A stretch of 64,000 nt of DNA from Aestuariibaculum lutulentum. Its GTDB lineage: Bacteria > Bacteroidota > Bacteroidia > Flavobacteriales > Flavobacteriaceae. Positions within the stretch are counted from its first letter, which is position 1, and every line of letters starts with the position of its first letter. The stretch lies in assembly GCF_032926325.1 (NCBI RefSeq), contig NZ_CP136709.1:905501-969500 (forward strand), read 5' to 3'. The translations under genes were made by a program, and so were the position numbers. Shown here piece after piece: positions 1 through 9,209 of this stretch. Under the pieces are notes generated by a model that worked only from the letters and a program-made list of their open reading frames with translations, was not told the DNA's origin and did no database searches.

Positions 1-1
1 A

Positions 2-1093
2 AAATTAGGAACTCCAAAAACAGATACCGATGAAGATGGTATGCCTGACGATTGGGAAAAGGAAAACAAACTAAATCCAAATCTAAACGACAGTAACCTT
101 TTTACACTCGATAAAAGTTTTACCAATATTGAAGTTTATGCAAATTCATTAGTTAATGGGTTTGCAAAAAAAAAAAAAAATCTAATTAATGGTAAATACT
201 TTCATTTTGTCGTAGACGCTAATAACAATGGTGATTTCTCTACTGTACAGGCTGCAATTAACGCAGTGCCCGACTTTAGAAAAAATGAAACCCGAATTTT
301 TATAAAAAACGGAATTTATAAAGAAAAATTGGTACTTCCAGCTTCAAAAACAAATATCACTTTTGTAGGTGAAGATAAGTTCAAAACCATTTTAACCTAC
401 GACGACTTTGCCCAAAAACACAACAGCTTTGGAGAAGAAATGGGTACTACTGGGTCAACGTCCTTTTTCATTTTTGGTGATAATTTTAAAGCTGAAAACA
501 TAACTTTCGAAAATAGTGCCGGTCCTGTTGGTCAAGCTGTAGCCGTAAGAGTTGATGGCGACAAGGTCATATTTAACAATTGTCGTTTTTTAGGAAATCA
601 GGACACCCTATATTGCCATGGAAACAATAGCAGACAGTATTACAAAGACTGCTATATTGAAGGTACTGTTGATTTTATTTTTGGCTGGTCTACAGCTTAT
701 TTCGACAATTGCGAAATTTTCTGTAAAAATTCCGGTTACGTAACAGCTGCTTCAACCAATGAAGACACTGCTTACGGATTTGTATTCAAAAATTGTAAAA
801 TAACAGGAAGCGCTCAAGAAAACACCTTTTATTTAGGAAGACCCTGGCGCGACTATGCCAAAACCGTTTGGATTGATTGTTATATGGATAAACATATTAA
901 AACTGAAGGCTGGCACAACTGGGGAAAACCTCAAGCAGAACAAACCACGTTTTATGCCGAATACGGTTCTACCGGACCAGGAGCATCATCAAAACGAGTA
1001 ACATGGGCTAAACAACTTTCTAAAAAAGAAGCTGAAGTATTCAGTTTAGATAATGTTTTAAGAGGGAATGACGATTGGAAGCCTAAACTATAA
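2..1093 (+). CDS. Pectate lyase C-terminus fused to CE8 pectin methylesterase (5' partial)
   Basis: The reading frame is open to the left edge, so the true start lies outside the window. The first ~50 visible codons (DTDEDGMPDDWE, then LNPN and YTNIEVY-like text) match the calcium-binding tail typical of Bacteroidota secreted pectate lyases (PL1 type). After a lysine linker comes a CE8 pectinesterase domain, which removes methyl esters from homogalacturonan. Its hallmarks are visible: GDFSTVQAAINAVP, the QDTLY motif near base 600, DFIFG near 671 and GRPW near 836, giving the two catalytic Asp and the Arg. The CE8 part has no signal peptide of its own, so export must come from the missing N-terminus. 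What is seen is the fused frame and the motifs. The lyase family of the upstream part is inferred from a short tail and could be another PL family. The linker is encoded by a 15-base A run. Confidence 0.85.
   Translation, partial: KLGTPKTDTDEDGMPDDWEKENKLNPNLNDSNLFTLDKSFTNIEVYANSLVNGFAKKKKNLINGKYFHFVVDANNNGDFSTVQAAINAVPDFRKNETRIFIKNGIYKEKLVLPASKTNITFVGEDKFKTILTYDDFAQKHNSFGEEMGTTGSTSFFIFGDNFKAENITFENSAGPVGQAVAVRVDGDKVIFNNCRFLGNQDTLYCHGNNSRQYYKDCYIEGTVDFIFGWSTAYFDNCEIFCKNSGYVTAASTNEDTAYGFVFKNCKITGSAQENTFYLGRPWRDYAKTVWIDCYMDKHIKTEGWHNWGKPQAEQTTFYAEYGSTGPGASSKRVTWAKQLSKKEAEVFSLDNVLRGNDDWKPKL
166..180 (+). repeat. A15 homopolymer in the inter-domain linker
   Basis: Fifteen consecutive A residues encode the KKKK linker between the lyase-type tail and the CE8 domain. 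Loss or gain of one A brings a TAA into frame within three codons (at 183-185 or 187-189), cutting the CE8 domain off. Such tracts are prone to polymerase slippage; whether this happens here is inference. Confidence 0.9.
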
Positions 1094-1177
1094 GCTATTT
1101 AAAAACAAAATTTTATCAATTTTAACATTTGATAATTCAATATTAATTATGTCAACCAAGACTTCTTTAGTATTTTT

Positions 1178-1191
1178 AACAATCGATTACA
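1178..1191 (+). promoter_or_regulatory. LacI-type operator candidate
   Basis: AACAATCGATTACA, 17 bases before the GH28 start codon. It matches 12 of 14 positions of the TGCAATCGATTACA form seen at 12809 and 58086, which itself fits the classical LacI-family pattern TGnAAnCGnTTnCA. The likely regulators are the two LacI proteins at 57-59.4 kb. Confidence 0.6.
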
Positions 1192-1208
1192 ACTAAATTA
1201 AAAATCAT

Positions 1209-2648
1209 ATGAAAATTACACGTAACCATTTAAAGCGTTATGCTTTAATATCTTTTTCATTAGTTGCTTTAACGTTTAACTCGTGTAAAGAAAAACCTAA
1301 ACAAGAAGAAAAAATACAACCCGATGCTTTTGCAGCTGCGGATAAAATTGTTGAAAGCATTAAAGTTTTAGATTTTCCGGATCGAACCTTTAATATCCTA
1401 GATTTTGGAGCTGTTCCTGACGGTACAACATTAAATTCTGATGCTATTAAATCAGCAATTGACAGCTGTAGTCAATTAGGTGGTGGCAAAGTAATTATTC
1501 CGGCCGGCGATTTTTTAACCGGACCAATTGTTTTAAAAAGCAATGTAAATTTACATTTAGAAGAAGGTGCTAACGTACTGTTTTCAACTAACCATGACGA
1601 TTACCTACCGGTTGTTCATACATCCTACGAAGGTGTAGAACTTATGAACTACTCCCCTCTTATTCGTGCTTATAAACAAAATAACATTGCGGTGACTGGT
1701 AAAGGTGTACTTAACGGGCAAGCCAGCAATACCAATTGGTGGCCCTGGTGTGGTAAAGATTCTTATGGTTGGGTTGAAGGTGCTCCCAAACAACATGATT
1801 CTATCAATTTACCTTCTTTACGTGAAATGAACGACAAACAAACACCTGTTTCTGAACGTGTTTTTGGTAAAGGTCACCACTTACGTCCTACGTTTTTTGA
1901 ACCTTTTGAATGTAAAAATGTATTGCTTGAAGGTGTAACCATTACTAATGCTCCATTTTGGGTTATTCACCCGTTAAAAAGTGATTATGTTCGCATTGAT
2001 GGTGTTACGGTTAGCAGCCACGGACCAAATAACGATGGTTGCGACCCAGAATATTCTAAAAATGTTCATATCACCAATTGTACTTTCGATACGGGTGATG
2101 ATTGTATTGCCATTAAGGCCGGAAGAAATAACGATGGTAGACGCGTAAACATTCCTAGTGAAAATATTGTCATAGAAAATTGCTACATGAAAGATGGTCA
2201 CGGTGGTGTGGTTTTAGGTAGTGAAATTTCAGCTGGTGTTAGAAATGTTTATGCCAGAAATTGTAAAATGGATAGCCCTAATTTAGATCGTGCCGTACGT
2301 ATAAAAACCAATACACTACGTGGTGGCTTTGTTGAAAACCTGTTCGTAAAAGACATTCAGGTGGGTCAGGTAAAAGAAGCTTTATTAAGAATTAATCTTC
2401 ACTACGCAATTTATGCTAATCAGGAAGGTGAATTTATGCCAAAAGTAAATAACATTCATTTAGAAAACATCACTGTTGAAAACAGTGGTAAATACGGTAT
2501 TTTAATCAAAGGACGTGAAGAAGAAATGGCTATCAAAAATGTGTCACTTAAAAATGTTCATATTAAAAATGCAAAAACGCCGCTTTCGGTTGAATTCTCA
2601 GAACCTGTTATCTTTGAAAACACAACCATAAATGGTGAACAATATTAA
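1209..2648 (+). CDS. GH28 polygalacturonase-type lipoprotein
   Basis: A right-handed beta-helix glycoside hydrolase of family 28, which hydrolyses galacturonic acid linkages in homogalacturonan or rhamnogalacturonan. The N-terminus is a lipoprotein signal ending in FNSC, so it is membrane anchored. All four GH28 signatures are present: NNDGCDPE (~residue 273), GDDCIAIKAG (~296), GHGGVVLGSE (~330) and RIKTN (~365), with the three catalytic Asp and the His intact. At 479 residues it is normal for the family. It is the first gene of a tight + strand operon running to 12673, with a LacI-type operator just before it. Exo or endo action and exact substrate cannot be read from the sequence; the NNDG variant with an extra insert is common in Bacteroidota exo-type enzymes. 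Confidence 0.92.
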   Translation: MKITRNHLKRYALISFSLVALTFNSCKEKPKQEEKIQPDAFAAADKIVESIKVLDFPDRTFNILDFGAVPDGTTLNSDAIKSAIDSCSQLGGGKVIIPAGDFLTGPIVLKSNVNLHLEEGANVLFSTNHDDYLPVVHTSYEGVELMNYSPLIRAYKQNNIAVTGKGVLNGQASNTNWWPWCGKDSYGWVEGAPKQHDSINLPSLREMNDKQTPVSERVFGKGHHLRPTFFEPFECKNVLLEGVTITNAPFWVIHPLKSDYVRIDGVTVSSHGPNNDGCDPEYSKNVHITNCTFDTGDDCIAIKAGRNNDGRRVNIPSENIVIENCYMKDGHGGVVLGSEISAGVRNVYARNCKMDSPNLDRAVRIKTNTLRGGFVENLFVKDIQVGQVKEALLRINLHYAIYANQEGEFMPKVNNIHLENITVENSGKYGILIKGREEEMAIKNVSLKNVHIKNAKTPLSVEFSEPVIFENTTINGEQY

Positions 2649-2670
2649 ATCATTCAAACAACATCCAATC

Positions 2671-3681
2671 ATGAAAAAAATAGCAATTTTACCAATTGTC
2701 TTATTAAGCCTTATCTCTTGTAAAGAAAACAAATCTCAACAAAAAAATGAAAAAGAGGTCGTAACTGAAGTAAAATCAATACCTAAAACATATGCTGAAA
2801 TTTCAATTGCACAAGGCGGGACATGGGTTGATGGACCAAACGGGCATGAAGAATATAAAGGAGGTACTTCTTTTAAAAATGTAGCTGAACTGCAACTTCC
2901 TGAACAGCACACCGACCACACGTGGTATATCCGTTACGAAGGACCGGGTTGGGAAAACGCACAGGTAGGCTACCGTTTATATTTAGACTGGCGAAATGCT
3001 ATTGACATTTATGGAAAAAAAACAGATTCTTTAGTATTACCTTATGTTGGTCAGGATGGATTTGATTCTTATCACCATGATGCGCCTTGGGGCCAAGATA
3101 TTTTAAAAGCAGGAAAATCTATGGGTATTGGTGGTTATGGTCGCGTTATGGCCGACACAATGGTACATTTCCAAAAAGTACAGGATACGAAGGCTAAAAT
3201 TACAAATTCAGATACTAACTCAACTATTGATATTATGTACACAGGTTGGGAATCAGGAAAAGACAACATCGATTTAAAATCGAAGTTAACCATCTACCCT
3301 GAAGACCGATACACAAAAGCCGAATTAACACCATCAAAAGCTATCGAAGGCCTATGTACAGGAATTGTAGACCATAATGTAAATTTCCATAAAAAAGAAG
3401 GTGAAACTTGGGCATACATTGCAACTTATGGCGTTCAAACTTTGGCCGAACCAGCCGATAAATTAGGTATGGCTTTATTCTACAAATTAAATGAAGTTGT
3501 CGAACAGAAAAAAGGGGATTACGAACACTTGGTTATCTTCAAGCCAACAACCGAAACAGTTACCTATTACTTTTTAGCTGCCTGGGAACAAGAACTAAAC
3601 GGTATTAAAACCGAAGAAGATTTCGTAAAAGATTTAGACAGCAAATTAGCGGCATTAAACACCACAAATTCGATAAAATAA
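2671..3681 (+). CDS. DUF4861 lipoprotein
   Basis: A 336-residue lipoprotein with signal MKKIAILPIVLLSLISC. I chose the ATG at 2671 because a signal peptide starts there; a longer frame from 2632 overlaps the end of the GH28 gene and adds a non-signal prefix. The body (GGTWVDGPNGHEEYKGG, then DHTWYIRYEGPGWE and SYHHDAPWGQDILKAGKSMG) resembles the DUF4861 family that recurs in pectin loci next to GH105 and GH28 genes. No experimentally fixed role is known to me. The many Trp, His and Asp residues and the WYIRYEGPGWE stretch suggest a sugar-binding or enzymatic beta-rich fold. It lies 5 bases ahead of GH105, so coupled function in unsaturated uronide processing is a reasonable inference. Confidence 0.75.
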   Translation: MKKIAILPIVLLSLISCKENKSQQKNEKEVVTEVKSIPKTYAEISIAQGGTWVDGPNGHEEYKGGTSFKNVAELQLPEQHTDHTWYIRYEGPGWENAQVGYRLYLDWRNAIDIYGKKTDSLVLPYVGQDGFDSYHHDAPWGQDILKAGKSMGIGGYGRVMADTMVHFQKVQDTKAKITNSDTNSTIDIMYTGWESGKDNIDLKSKLTIYPEDRYTKAELTPSKAIEGLCTGIVDHNVNFHKKEGETWAYIATYGVQTLAEPADKLGMALFYKLNEVVEQKKGDYEHLVIFKPTTETVTYYFLAAWEQELNGIKTEEDFVKDLDSKLAALNTTNSIK

Positions 3682-3686
3682 TTATC

Positions 3687-4931
3687 ATGAAAACAACAAA
3701 ATACATTGCGCTTTTTACATTAGCATTAGGCTTATCAGCCACCTCTTGTAAAGATGCAAAAAAAGAAACCTCTCAAGAAGAAGCTACAGCAACTGTTGAA
3801 AAAATAGTTCCTGAAAATCTAAAATGGTCTGAACGTATGATGCTTTCTGAAATTCACCGTTTTCCGGAAGCTACCAAATTAGACTTCGCCACTCGTGCTC
3901 GATGGACGTATACTCCTGGTTTGGTTTTAAGCGCTTGTGCACGTGTATATGAAGCTACACAAAAACAAGAATACTACGATTACATTTACGATTATGCCGA
4001 TACTTTAATCGATAGTACTGGAACCATCGACACCTACAGTCTTGAAAAACAAAATCTGGACATGATTAAGTCTGGTGATGTTTTACTGTTCTTATACCCA
4101 ATTACGAAAGAAGAGCGTTTCTTAAAAGCAATGGAAACTTTAGATAGTCAGTTAGAATCGCAACCAACAACTTCTGATGGTGGTTACTGGCATAAAAAAA
4201 TCTATCCATACCAAATGTGGTTAGACGGACTTTATATGGCGGAGCCTTTCCATACAAAATACGCTAACGATTACATTCAGGATGAAGCAAAAAAAGAAGA
4301 AATCTATAACCATGTGGTACTTCAATTCGATTTAATTCAAAAACATAGTCGTGATGAAAAAAGTGGTCTTTTATACCATGGTTGGGACGAAAGCAAAGAA
4401 CAACAATGGGCAAACAAAGAAACAGGGAACTCACAACATTTCTGGTCTCGTGGTATGGGATGGTACGGTATGGCCATGGTTGATGTGTTAGATCTTTTAC
4501 CTGAAAATCATCCAGGACGCGAAAAAATAATCAAATACTTAAATCAATATGCTGAAGCTGTAACTAAAGTTCAGGATGAATCTGGATTATGGTGGCAAGT
4601 GCTTGACCAAGGAGACAGAGAAGGCAACTATTTAGAAGCAACAGGAACAGCGATGTTTACCTATACATTCGCGAAGGGTGCACATAAAGGCTACTTACCG
4701 GAAAAATATTTAGAGATTGCGAACAAAGCTTATAACGGACTTTTAGAAAATCTAGTTACTGTTGATGAAAACGGTGTAGTTAATTTAAACCAATGTTGTG
4801 CAGTTGCTGGATTAGGAGGAAACCCTTACCGCGATGGTTCGTTTGAATATTATATAGGTGAAAAAATCCGTGCCAACGACCCTAAAGGAACTGGACCATT
4901 TATCATGGCCAGCTTAGAACTAAACAAATAA
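3687..4931 (+). CDS. GH105 unsaturated rhamnogalacturonyl/galacturonyl hydrolase
   Basis: An (alpha/alpha)6-barrel hydrolase of the YteR/YesR family, which removes the 4,5-unsaturated uronic acid left at the non-reducing end by pectin lyases. It has a lipoprotein signal ending in SATSC. Family features are visible: DMIKSGDVLLFLYP, the catalytic-Asp stretch QMWLDGLYMAEPF, LLYHGWDES, FWSRGMGWYGMAMVDVL and the C-terminal GTGPFIMASLEL. Its 414 residues are usual for the family plus a lipoprotein leader. It is embedded between DUF4861 and GH43 with short gaps. A second, rather different GH105 lies at 53944, suggesting different oligomer preferences for the two. Confidence 0.93.
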   Translation: MKTTKYIALFTLALGLSATSCKDAKKETSQEEATATVEKIVPENLKWSERMMLSEIHRFPEATKLDFATRARWTYTPGLVLSACARVYEATQKQEYYDYIYDYADTLIDSTGTIDTYSLEKQNLDMIKSGDVLLFLYPITKEERFLKAMETLDSQLESQPTTSDGGYWHKKIYPYQMWLDGLYMAEPFHTKYANDYIQDEAKKEEIYNHVVLQFDLIQKHSRDEKSGLLYHGWDESKEQQWANKETGNSQHFWSRGMGWYGMAMVDVLDLLPENHPGREKIIKYLNQYAEAVTKVQDESGLWWQVLDQGDREGNYLEATGTAMFTYTFAKGAHKGYLPEKYLEIANKAYNGLLENLVTVDENGVVNLNQCCAVAGLGGNPYRDGSFEYYIGEKIRANDPKGTGPFIMASLELNK

Positions 4932-4954
4932 GCCAATAACCTAAACTAATTTTA

Positions 4955-6583
4955 ATGAAACTACCCATAATAGCAGTTTCTTTATTTTGGGCATCGCTAC
5001 TGTTAGCACAAACCGAAAAACCTTACGTTTCTCAGGTCTGGGTTGCCGATAATGGCGATGGTACTTATAAAAATCCAATAATATATTCTGATTATTCAGA
5101 TCCGGATGTGGTAAGAGTTGGAGACGATTATTTTATGACCGCCTCCAGCTTTAACGCCACGCCGGGTTTACCAATTTTGCATTCCAAAGACATGGTAAAC
5201 TGGAAATTAATAAACCATGCTTTACCACTGCAAGTACCACTGGACACCTTCAGCATTCCGCAACATGGCAATGGTGTTTGGGCGCCTTCTATTCGCTATC
5301 ATAAAGGTGAAATTTATATCTATTGGGGCGACCCCGATTTCGGAATTTACATGGTTAAAACCAAAGATCCGTATGGCAAATGGCACGACCCTGTGCTGGT
5401 TATGGAAGGCAAAGGTTTAATTGATGCCTGTCCGCTTTTCGATGATAATGGTGATGCCTATTTGGTTCACGCTTACGCGGGAAGTCGTGCCGGAGTGAAA
5501 AGTTTGTTATCCGTTAACAAAATGAATCCTGAAGGTACAAAAGTACTGGATCCTGGTATTCATGTGTTCGATGGTCATGAAAACCATGACACCGTAGAAG
5601 GATCTAAATTTTATAAACGCAACGGCTATTATTATATTTTTGCTCCAGCTGGTGGTGTAGCTACGGGATGGCAATTGGTGCTACGCTCGAAAAACATTTA
5701 TGGCCCTTACGAGGAAAAAGTAGTTTTAGAACAAGGAAAAACTGAGATTAACGGCCCGCATCAAGGTGCATGGGTTGATACGCCTGATGGAGAATCCTGG
5801 TTTTACCACTTTCAGGATGTTGGCCCTGTAGGTCGAATTGTTCACCTGCAACCTATGACTTGGGAAAACGACTGGCCGGTTATGGGGAAAGACTTAGACG
5901 GTAATGGTATTGGCGAACCGGTAATGTCTTATAAAAAACCAAACGTTGGCAAAACCTACCCTATTGAAACCCCTGTGGAAACCGATGATTTTACTGGCTT
6001 TAATATTGGTTTGCAATGGCAATGGAGTGCGAACAATAATGTGGTTTGGCATGCTAAATTACCTGGTAACGACTACTTAAGGTTGTTCTCTATTAAAGTC
6101 CCTGAAAACGAACCAAATTTATGGATGGTTCCAAACCTGTTACTTCAAAAATTTCCTGCTCCCGATTTTTCAGCTGAAACTAAAATTACACTGCACCCCG
6201 AAGAAGCCGAAAGCGGAAAAACGGCTGGTTTAATTGTTATGGGAATGGATTATGCTACCCTTAGCATTTCTCACGACGAAAAAGGATTTTTCATAAAACA
6301 AACTGAAGCTATCAATGCGGTTAAAGGCAGTGAGGAAAAGGTTAACGACCAAAACCGTATCAAATCCAATTACGCCTATTTTAAAGTTGAAGTATCAGGA
6401 CCAGATAGTACATGCCAGTTTTACTATTCTGAAAATGGTAAGAAATTCAAAAAAATTGGCAAGCCTTTTAAGGCTAGAGAAGGTAAATGGATAGGCGCAA
6501 AAGTAGGTCTGTTTAGTATAAGTACGCAAGAAGCAAAACGCGGTGGTTATGCCGATGTCGATTATTTCAATATTACCAAATAA
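4955..6583 (+). CDS. GH43 beta-xylosidase/arabinofuranosidase-type enzyme
   Basis: A five-bladed beta-propeller GH43 (about residues 35-320) followed by a concanavalin-like C-terminal domain (about 345-540, starting DDFTGFNIGLQWQW). It has a cleavable signal ending in LLLAQ. Catalytic positions are visible: the base Asp in YSDPDVVRVGDDYF, the pKa-modulating Asp in GLIDACPLFDDNG and the acid Glu in DTVEGSKFYKRNGYYY. The layout matches the GH43 group acting on xylosyl or arabinosyl side chains. In this locus it most plausibly trims arabinose or xylose from pectin. Its stop codon overlaps the next start by one base (TAATG), so the two genes are translationally coupled. Confidence 0.9.
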   Translation: MKLPIIAVSLFWASLLLAQTEKPYVSQVWVADNGDGTYKNPIIYSDYSDPDVVRVGDDYFMTASSFNATPGLPILHSKDMVNWKLINHALPLQVPLDTFSIPQHGNGVWAPSIRYHKGEIYIYWGDPDFGIYMVKTKDPYGKWHDPVLVMEGKGLIDACPLFDDNGDAYLVHAYAGSRAGVKSLLSVNKMNPEGTKVLDPGIHVFDGHENHDTVEGSKFYKRNGYYYIFAPAGGVATGWQLVLRSKNIYGPYEEKVVLEQGKTEINGPHQGAWVDTPDGESWFYHFQDVGPVGRIVHLQPMTWENDWPVMGKDLDGNGIGEPVMSYKKPNVGKTYPIETPVETDDFTGFNIGLQWQWSANNNVVWHAKLPGNDYLRLFSIKVPENEPNLWMVPNLLLQKFPAPDFSAETKITLHPEEAESGKTAGLIVMGMDYATLSISHDEKGFFIKQTEAINAVKGSEEKVNDQNRIKSNYAYFKVEVSGPDSTCQFYYSENGKKFKKIGKPFKAREGKWIGAKVGLFSISTQEAKRGGYADVDYFNITK

Positions 6584-8280
6584 TGATAAACTTATCAATA
6601 ACTAAAAAAGGGTTAATTTGTTTAACCCTTTTTTGTGCTTCCCTTTTAAAAGCACAACAGGCCAATACAATTACAGAGCAAAACATTTACAACGGCATAG
6701 AATTTAATATGCCAAAAGTAAAAACAACTCAATTTCCAGATTACAGTGTTAACATCGCTAATTTCGGAGCTGTTAATGATGGGATTACAAAAAACACCAA
6801 AGCTTTTGAAGAAGCTATAAGTACAGTTAATAACAACGGAGGAGGTTCGGTAATTGTACCACGAGGTATTTGGCTTACAGGACCTATTATTTTTAAAAGT
6901 AACGTTAACTTGCATTTAGAAACCGGAGCCGTAATTGTTTTTAGCAAAAATTTCGACGATTTCCCACTTGTAAAAACGAGTTTTGAAGGCCTTGAAACGG
7001 TAAGATGCATCTCCCCTATCACCGCAAATAATGTTGAAAATATTGCCATTACTGGCGAAGGTATTATTGACGGAAGTGGAGATGCCTGGCGCCCGGTTAA
7101 AGCTTCAAAAATGACCGAAAGCCAATGGAAAAAACTTGTGAATTCTGGTGGTGTGCTTTCAAAAGACAAACGTATTTGGTTTCCTTCGGAAGGCGCTCGA
7201 AAAGGTTATGAGGGGACTACAAACTTTAATGTTCCGGATTTAATCAACGATGCCGAATTTCAATCTATTAAAGATTATTTACGTCCTGTAATGGTAAGTT
7301 TAGTAAATAGTAAACGTATCCTTCTTGACGGACCAACGTTTCAAAATTCACCTGTATGGAATATTCATCCGTTAATGAGCGAAGATTTAATTATTAGAAA
7401 CCTAAAGGTTAGAAACCCTTGGTATTCCCAAAACGGAGATGGTTTAGATTTAGAATCGTGCAAGAATGTGTTAATTTACAATAATACTTTTGATGTTGGC
7501 GACGATGCTATTTGCTTTAAATCAGGTAAAGATAAAGATGGGCGCGACCGTGGCATACCAACCGAAAATGTTATTGTTAAAAACAATGTGGTGTATCACG
7601 CACACGGCGGATTTGTTATTGGAAGTGAAATGTCTGGCGGTGTAAAAAATGTTCATGTGTCTTATTGTACTTTTTTAGGAACCGATGTTGGGCTGCGTTT
7701 TAAAAGCACACGTGGTCGTGGTGGTATTGTGGAAAACATTTATATTTCCAATATCGATATGATGCATATTCCAACAGAAGCCATCCGCTTCAACATGTTT
7801 TATGGCGGCAACTCTCCTGTTCTTGAAGAAGACCAGAATGCCGACGATGAAAAACGCGATGAAACCCTGGTTCCTGTAACCGAAGAAACACCTTCGTTCA
7901 GAAATATATTCATGAAAAACATTAAGGTTTCAGATTCTGAAACTGCCGTATTTTTTATGGGATTACCTGAAATGAATCTTAAAAATGTATCGATTGAAAA
8001 CGCTGTTTTCGAAACTAAAAAGGGGATTACTGCCATAGACTCAGACGGTATCAATTTAAAAAATGTTACTGTAAAAGCATCAAAAGATTACGCACTAACC
8101 ATCTACAACAGTAAAAATATAAATGTGGAAGGTTTGTCGTTTTCAGAAAGCCAGTCTAACATAAAAATATTAGGTAATAAAACTGAAAAAATTCAGTTTA
8201 ACAAAAACAATATATCAAACCCAGTACAGCAAATAATTCAAGGGAAAGAAGTAGATAAAAAAGCTGTAAAACTAAAATAA
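6583..8280 (+). CDS. GH28 family hydrolase, long form (565 aa)
   Basis: A second GH28 beta-helix enzyme with a cleavable signal (LFCASLLKAQQ). Motifs: QNGDGLDLESC, DVGDDAICFKSGKD, AHGGFVIGSEMSGG and RFKSTRGRGG. It is about 90-110 residues longer than the other GH28 enzymes here, from an insertion around residues 160-220 and an extended C-terminal helix tail. The NGDG and RFK variants are typical of Bacteroidota exo-polygalacturonases or unsaturated-chain-specific members; this is family knowledge, not proof. It starts on the stop codon of GH43 and is followed after 5 bases by an esterase, suggesting removal of acetyl groups alongside backbone hydrolysis. Confidence 0.92.
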   Translation: MINLSITKKGLICLTLFCASLLKAQQANTITEQNIYNGIEFNMPKVKTTQFPDYSVNIANFGAVNDGITKNTKAFEEAISTVNNNGGGSVIVPRGIWLTGPIIFKSNVNLHLETGAVIVFSKNFDDFPLVKTSFEGLETVRCISPITANNVENIAITGEGIIDGSGDAWRPVKASKMTESQWKKLVNSGGVLSKDKRIWFPSEGARKGYEGTTNFNVPDLINDAEFQSIKDYLRPVMVSLVNSKRILLDGPTFQNSPVWNIHPLMSEDLIIRNLKVRNPWYSQNGDGLDLESCKNVLIYNNTFDVGDDAICFKSGKDKDGRDRGIPTENVIVKNNVVYHAHGGFVIGSEMSGGVKNVHVSYCTFLGTDVGLRFKSTRGRGGIVENIYISNIDMMHIPTEAIRFNMFYGGNSPVLEEDQNADDEKRDETLVPVTEETPSFRNIFMKNIKVSDSETAVFFMGLPEMNLKNVSIENAVFETKKGITAIDSDGINLKNVTVKASKDYALTIYNSKNINVEGLSFSESQSNIKILGNKTEKIQFNKNNISNPVQQIIQGKEVDKKAVKLK

Positions 8281-8285
8281 TTGAA

Positions 8286-9194
8286 ATGAAAAAAAGAATG
8301 TTTTTTTACTGTGTTTTATTAACGAGTTGTATGATTTATGCACAGGAAAGCATGAATTTATGGCCAAAAGGCAAAATGCCCAATTCTAAAGGATTAACCT
8401 TAGAACACATAGAAGAACGTGAACGCATTACTCAGGTTTCAGAACCTAAACTTCTCATGTTTTTCCCGCCAAAGGAAGAACAAAACGGTACTAGTGTTTT
8501 AATTCTGCCATCTGGTGGCTATCAAAAATTAACTTATAATCTTGGAGGTATACAGCTAGCGAAATGGTATAATACACAAGGTATTACGGCTTTTGTTTTA
8601 TTGTACCGCTTACCAAATTCGCCGGACTTAATTGTTAGTGAACAAGGTCCTGTACAGGATGCTCAACGCGCCATGAAAATCATTCGTCATAATGCCAAAG
8701 AATGGAATTTAGATTCTAATAAGGTGGGCATTTTTGGATCTTCGGCTGGAGGTCATTTGGCTTCAACCATTGCGACACACATTACCGATTTCTCCGCAAT
8801 TGGCGACGACATGGATAACGAAAGATTTATTCCTAATTTTATGGTATTAGTCTCTCCGGTTATCAGTTTAGAGACCTATACTCATGAAGGTAGTAAAACC
8901 AATTTTTTAGGAAAACACTGCACATGGATAAACATTCATTATTATTCTAACGAGCATCAGGTTACAGCTAACACACCGCCAACCATTTTATTTCACGCCC
9001 AAAACGATGAAGCCGTAAACCCTATGAATAGCATTCTGTTTTACCAGGCCATGTTAAAAAACAATGTAAAAGGCTCCCTTCATATTTTTCCGAAAGGCGG
9101 CCATAGTATTGGCATTTATAACGCCTCGGACTTAACCGATGAATGGAAAACCATTTCAACCAAATGGTTGAAAGAAATGGAATTTATAAAATAA
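8286..9194 (+). CDS. Alpha/beta-hydrolase carbohydrate esterase
   Basis: A 302-residue secreted or periplasmic serine esterase with a short signal (LLTSCMIYAQ). The nucleophile elbow GSSAGGHLAST is near residue 153, the acid is in NDEAVN (~241), and the His is in KGGHSIG (~273), giving a complete triad; the HGG-type oxyanion motif appears as LPSGGYQ. It resembles acetyl-xylan-esterase-like enzymes of Bacteroidota PULs, so deacetylation of pectin fragments is the inferred role. It is a paralogue of the N-terminal half of the fused protein at 55088: the stretches AFVLLYRLP and AFVLKYRLP and the DAQRA/DAQEA region correspond. Confidence 0.82.
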   Translation: MKKRMFFYCVLLTSCMIYAQESMNLWPKGKMPNSKGLTLEHIEERERITQVSEPKLLMFFPPKEEQNGTSVLILPSGGYQKLTYNLGGIQLAKWYNTQGITAFVLLYRLPNSPDLIVSEQGPVQDAQRAMKIIRHNAKEWNLDSNKVGIFGSSAGGHLASTIATHITDFSAIGDDMDNERFIPNFMVLVSPVISLETYTHEGSKTNFLGKHCTWINIHYYSNEHQVTANTPPTILFHAQNDEAVNPMNSILFYQAMLKNNVKGSLHIFPKGGHSIGIYNASDLTDEWKTISTKWLKEMEFIK

Positions 9195-9209
9195 CAACAA
9201 CACTAAACG

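Noticed and set aside
2632..2670. Upstream ATG for the DUF4861 gene
   Set aside because: It lies inside the end of the GH28 gene and precedes the signal peptide starting at 2671.
6741..7169. 142-codon open frame antisense to GH28
   Set aside because: It is inside a well supported gene, has no leader or family motif, and is Ser/Pro/Thr-rich as antisense shadows often are.
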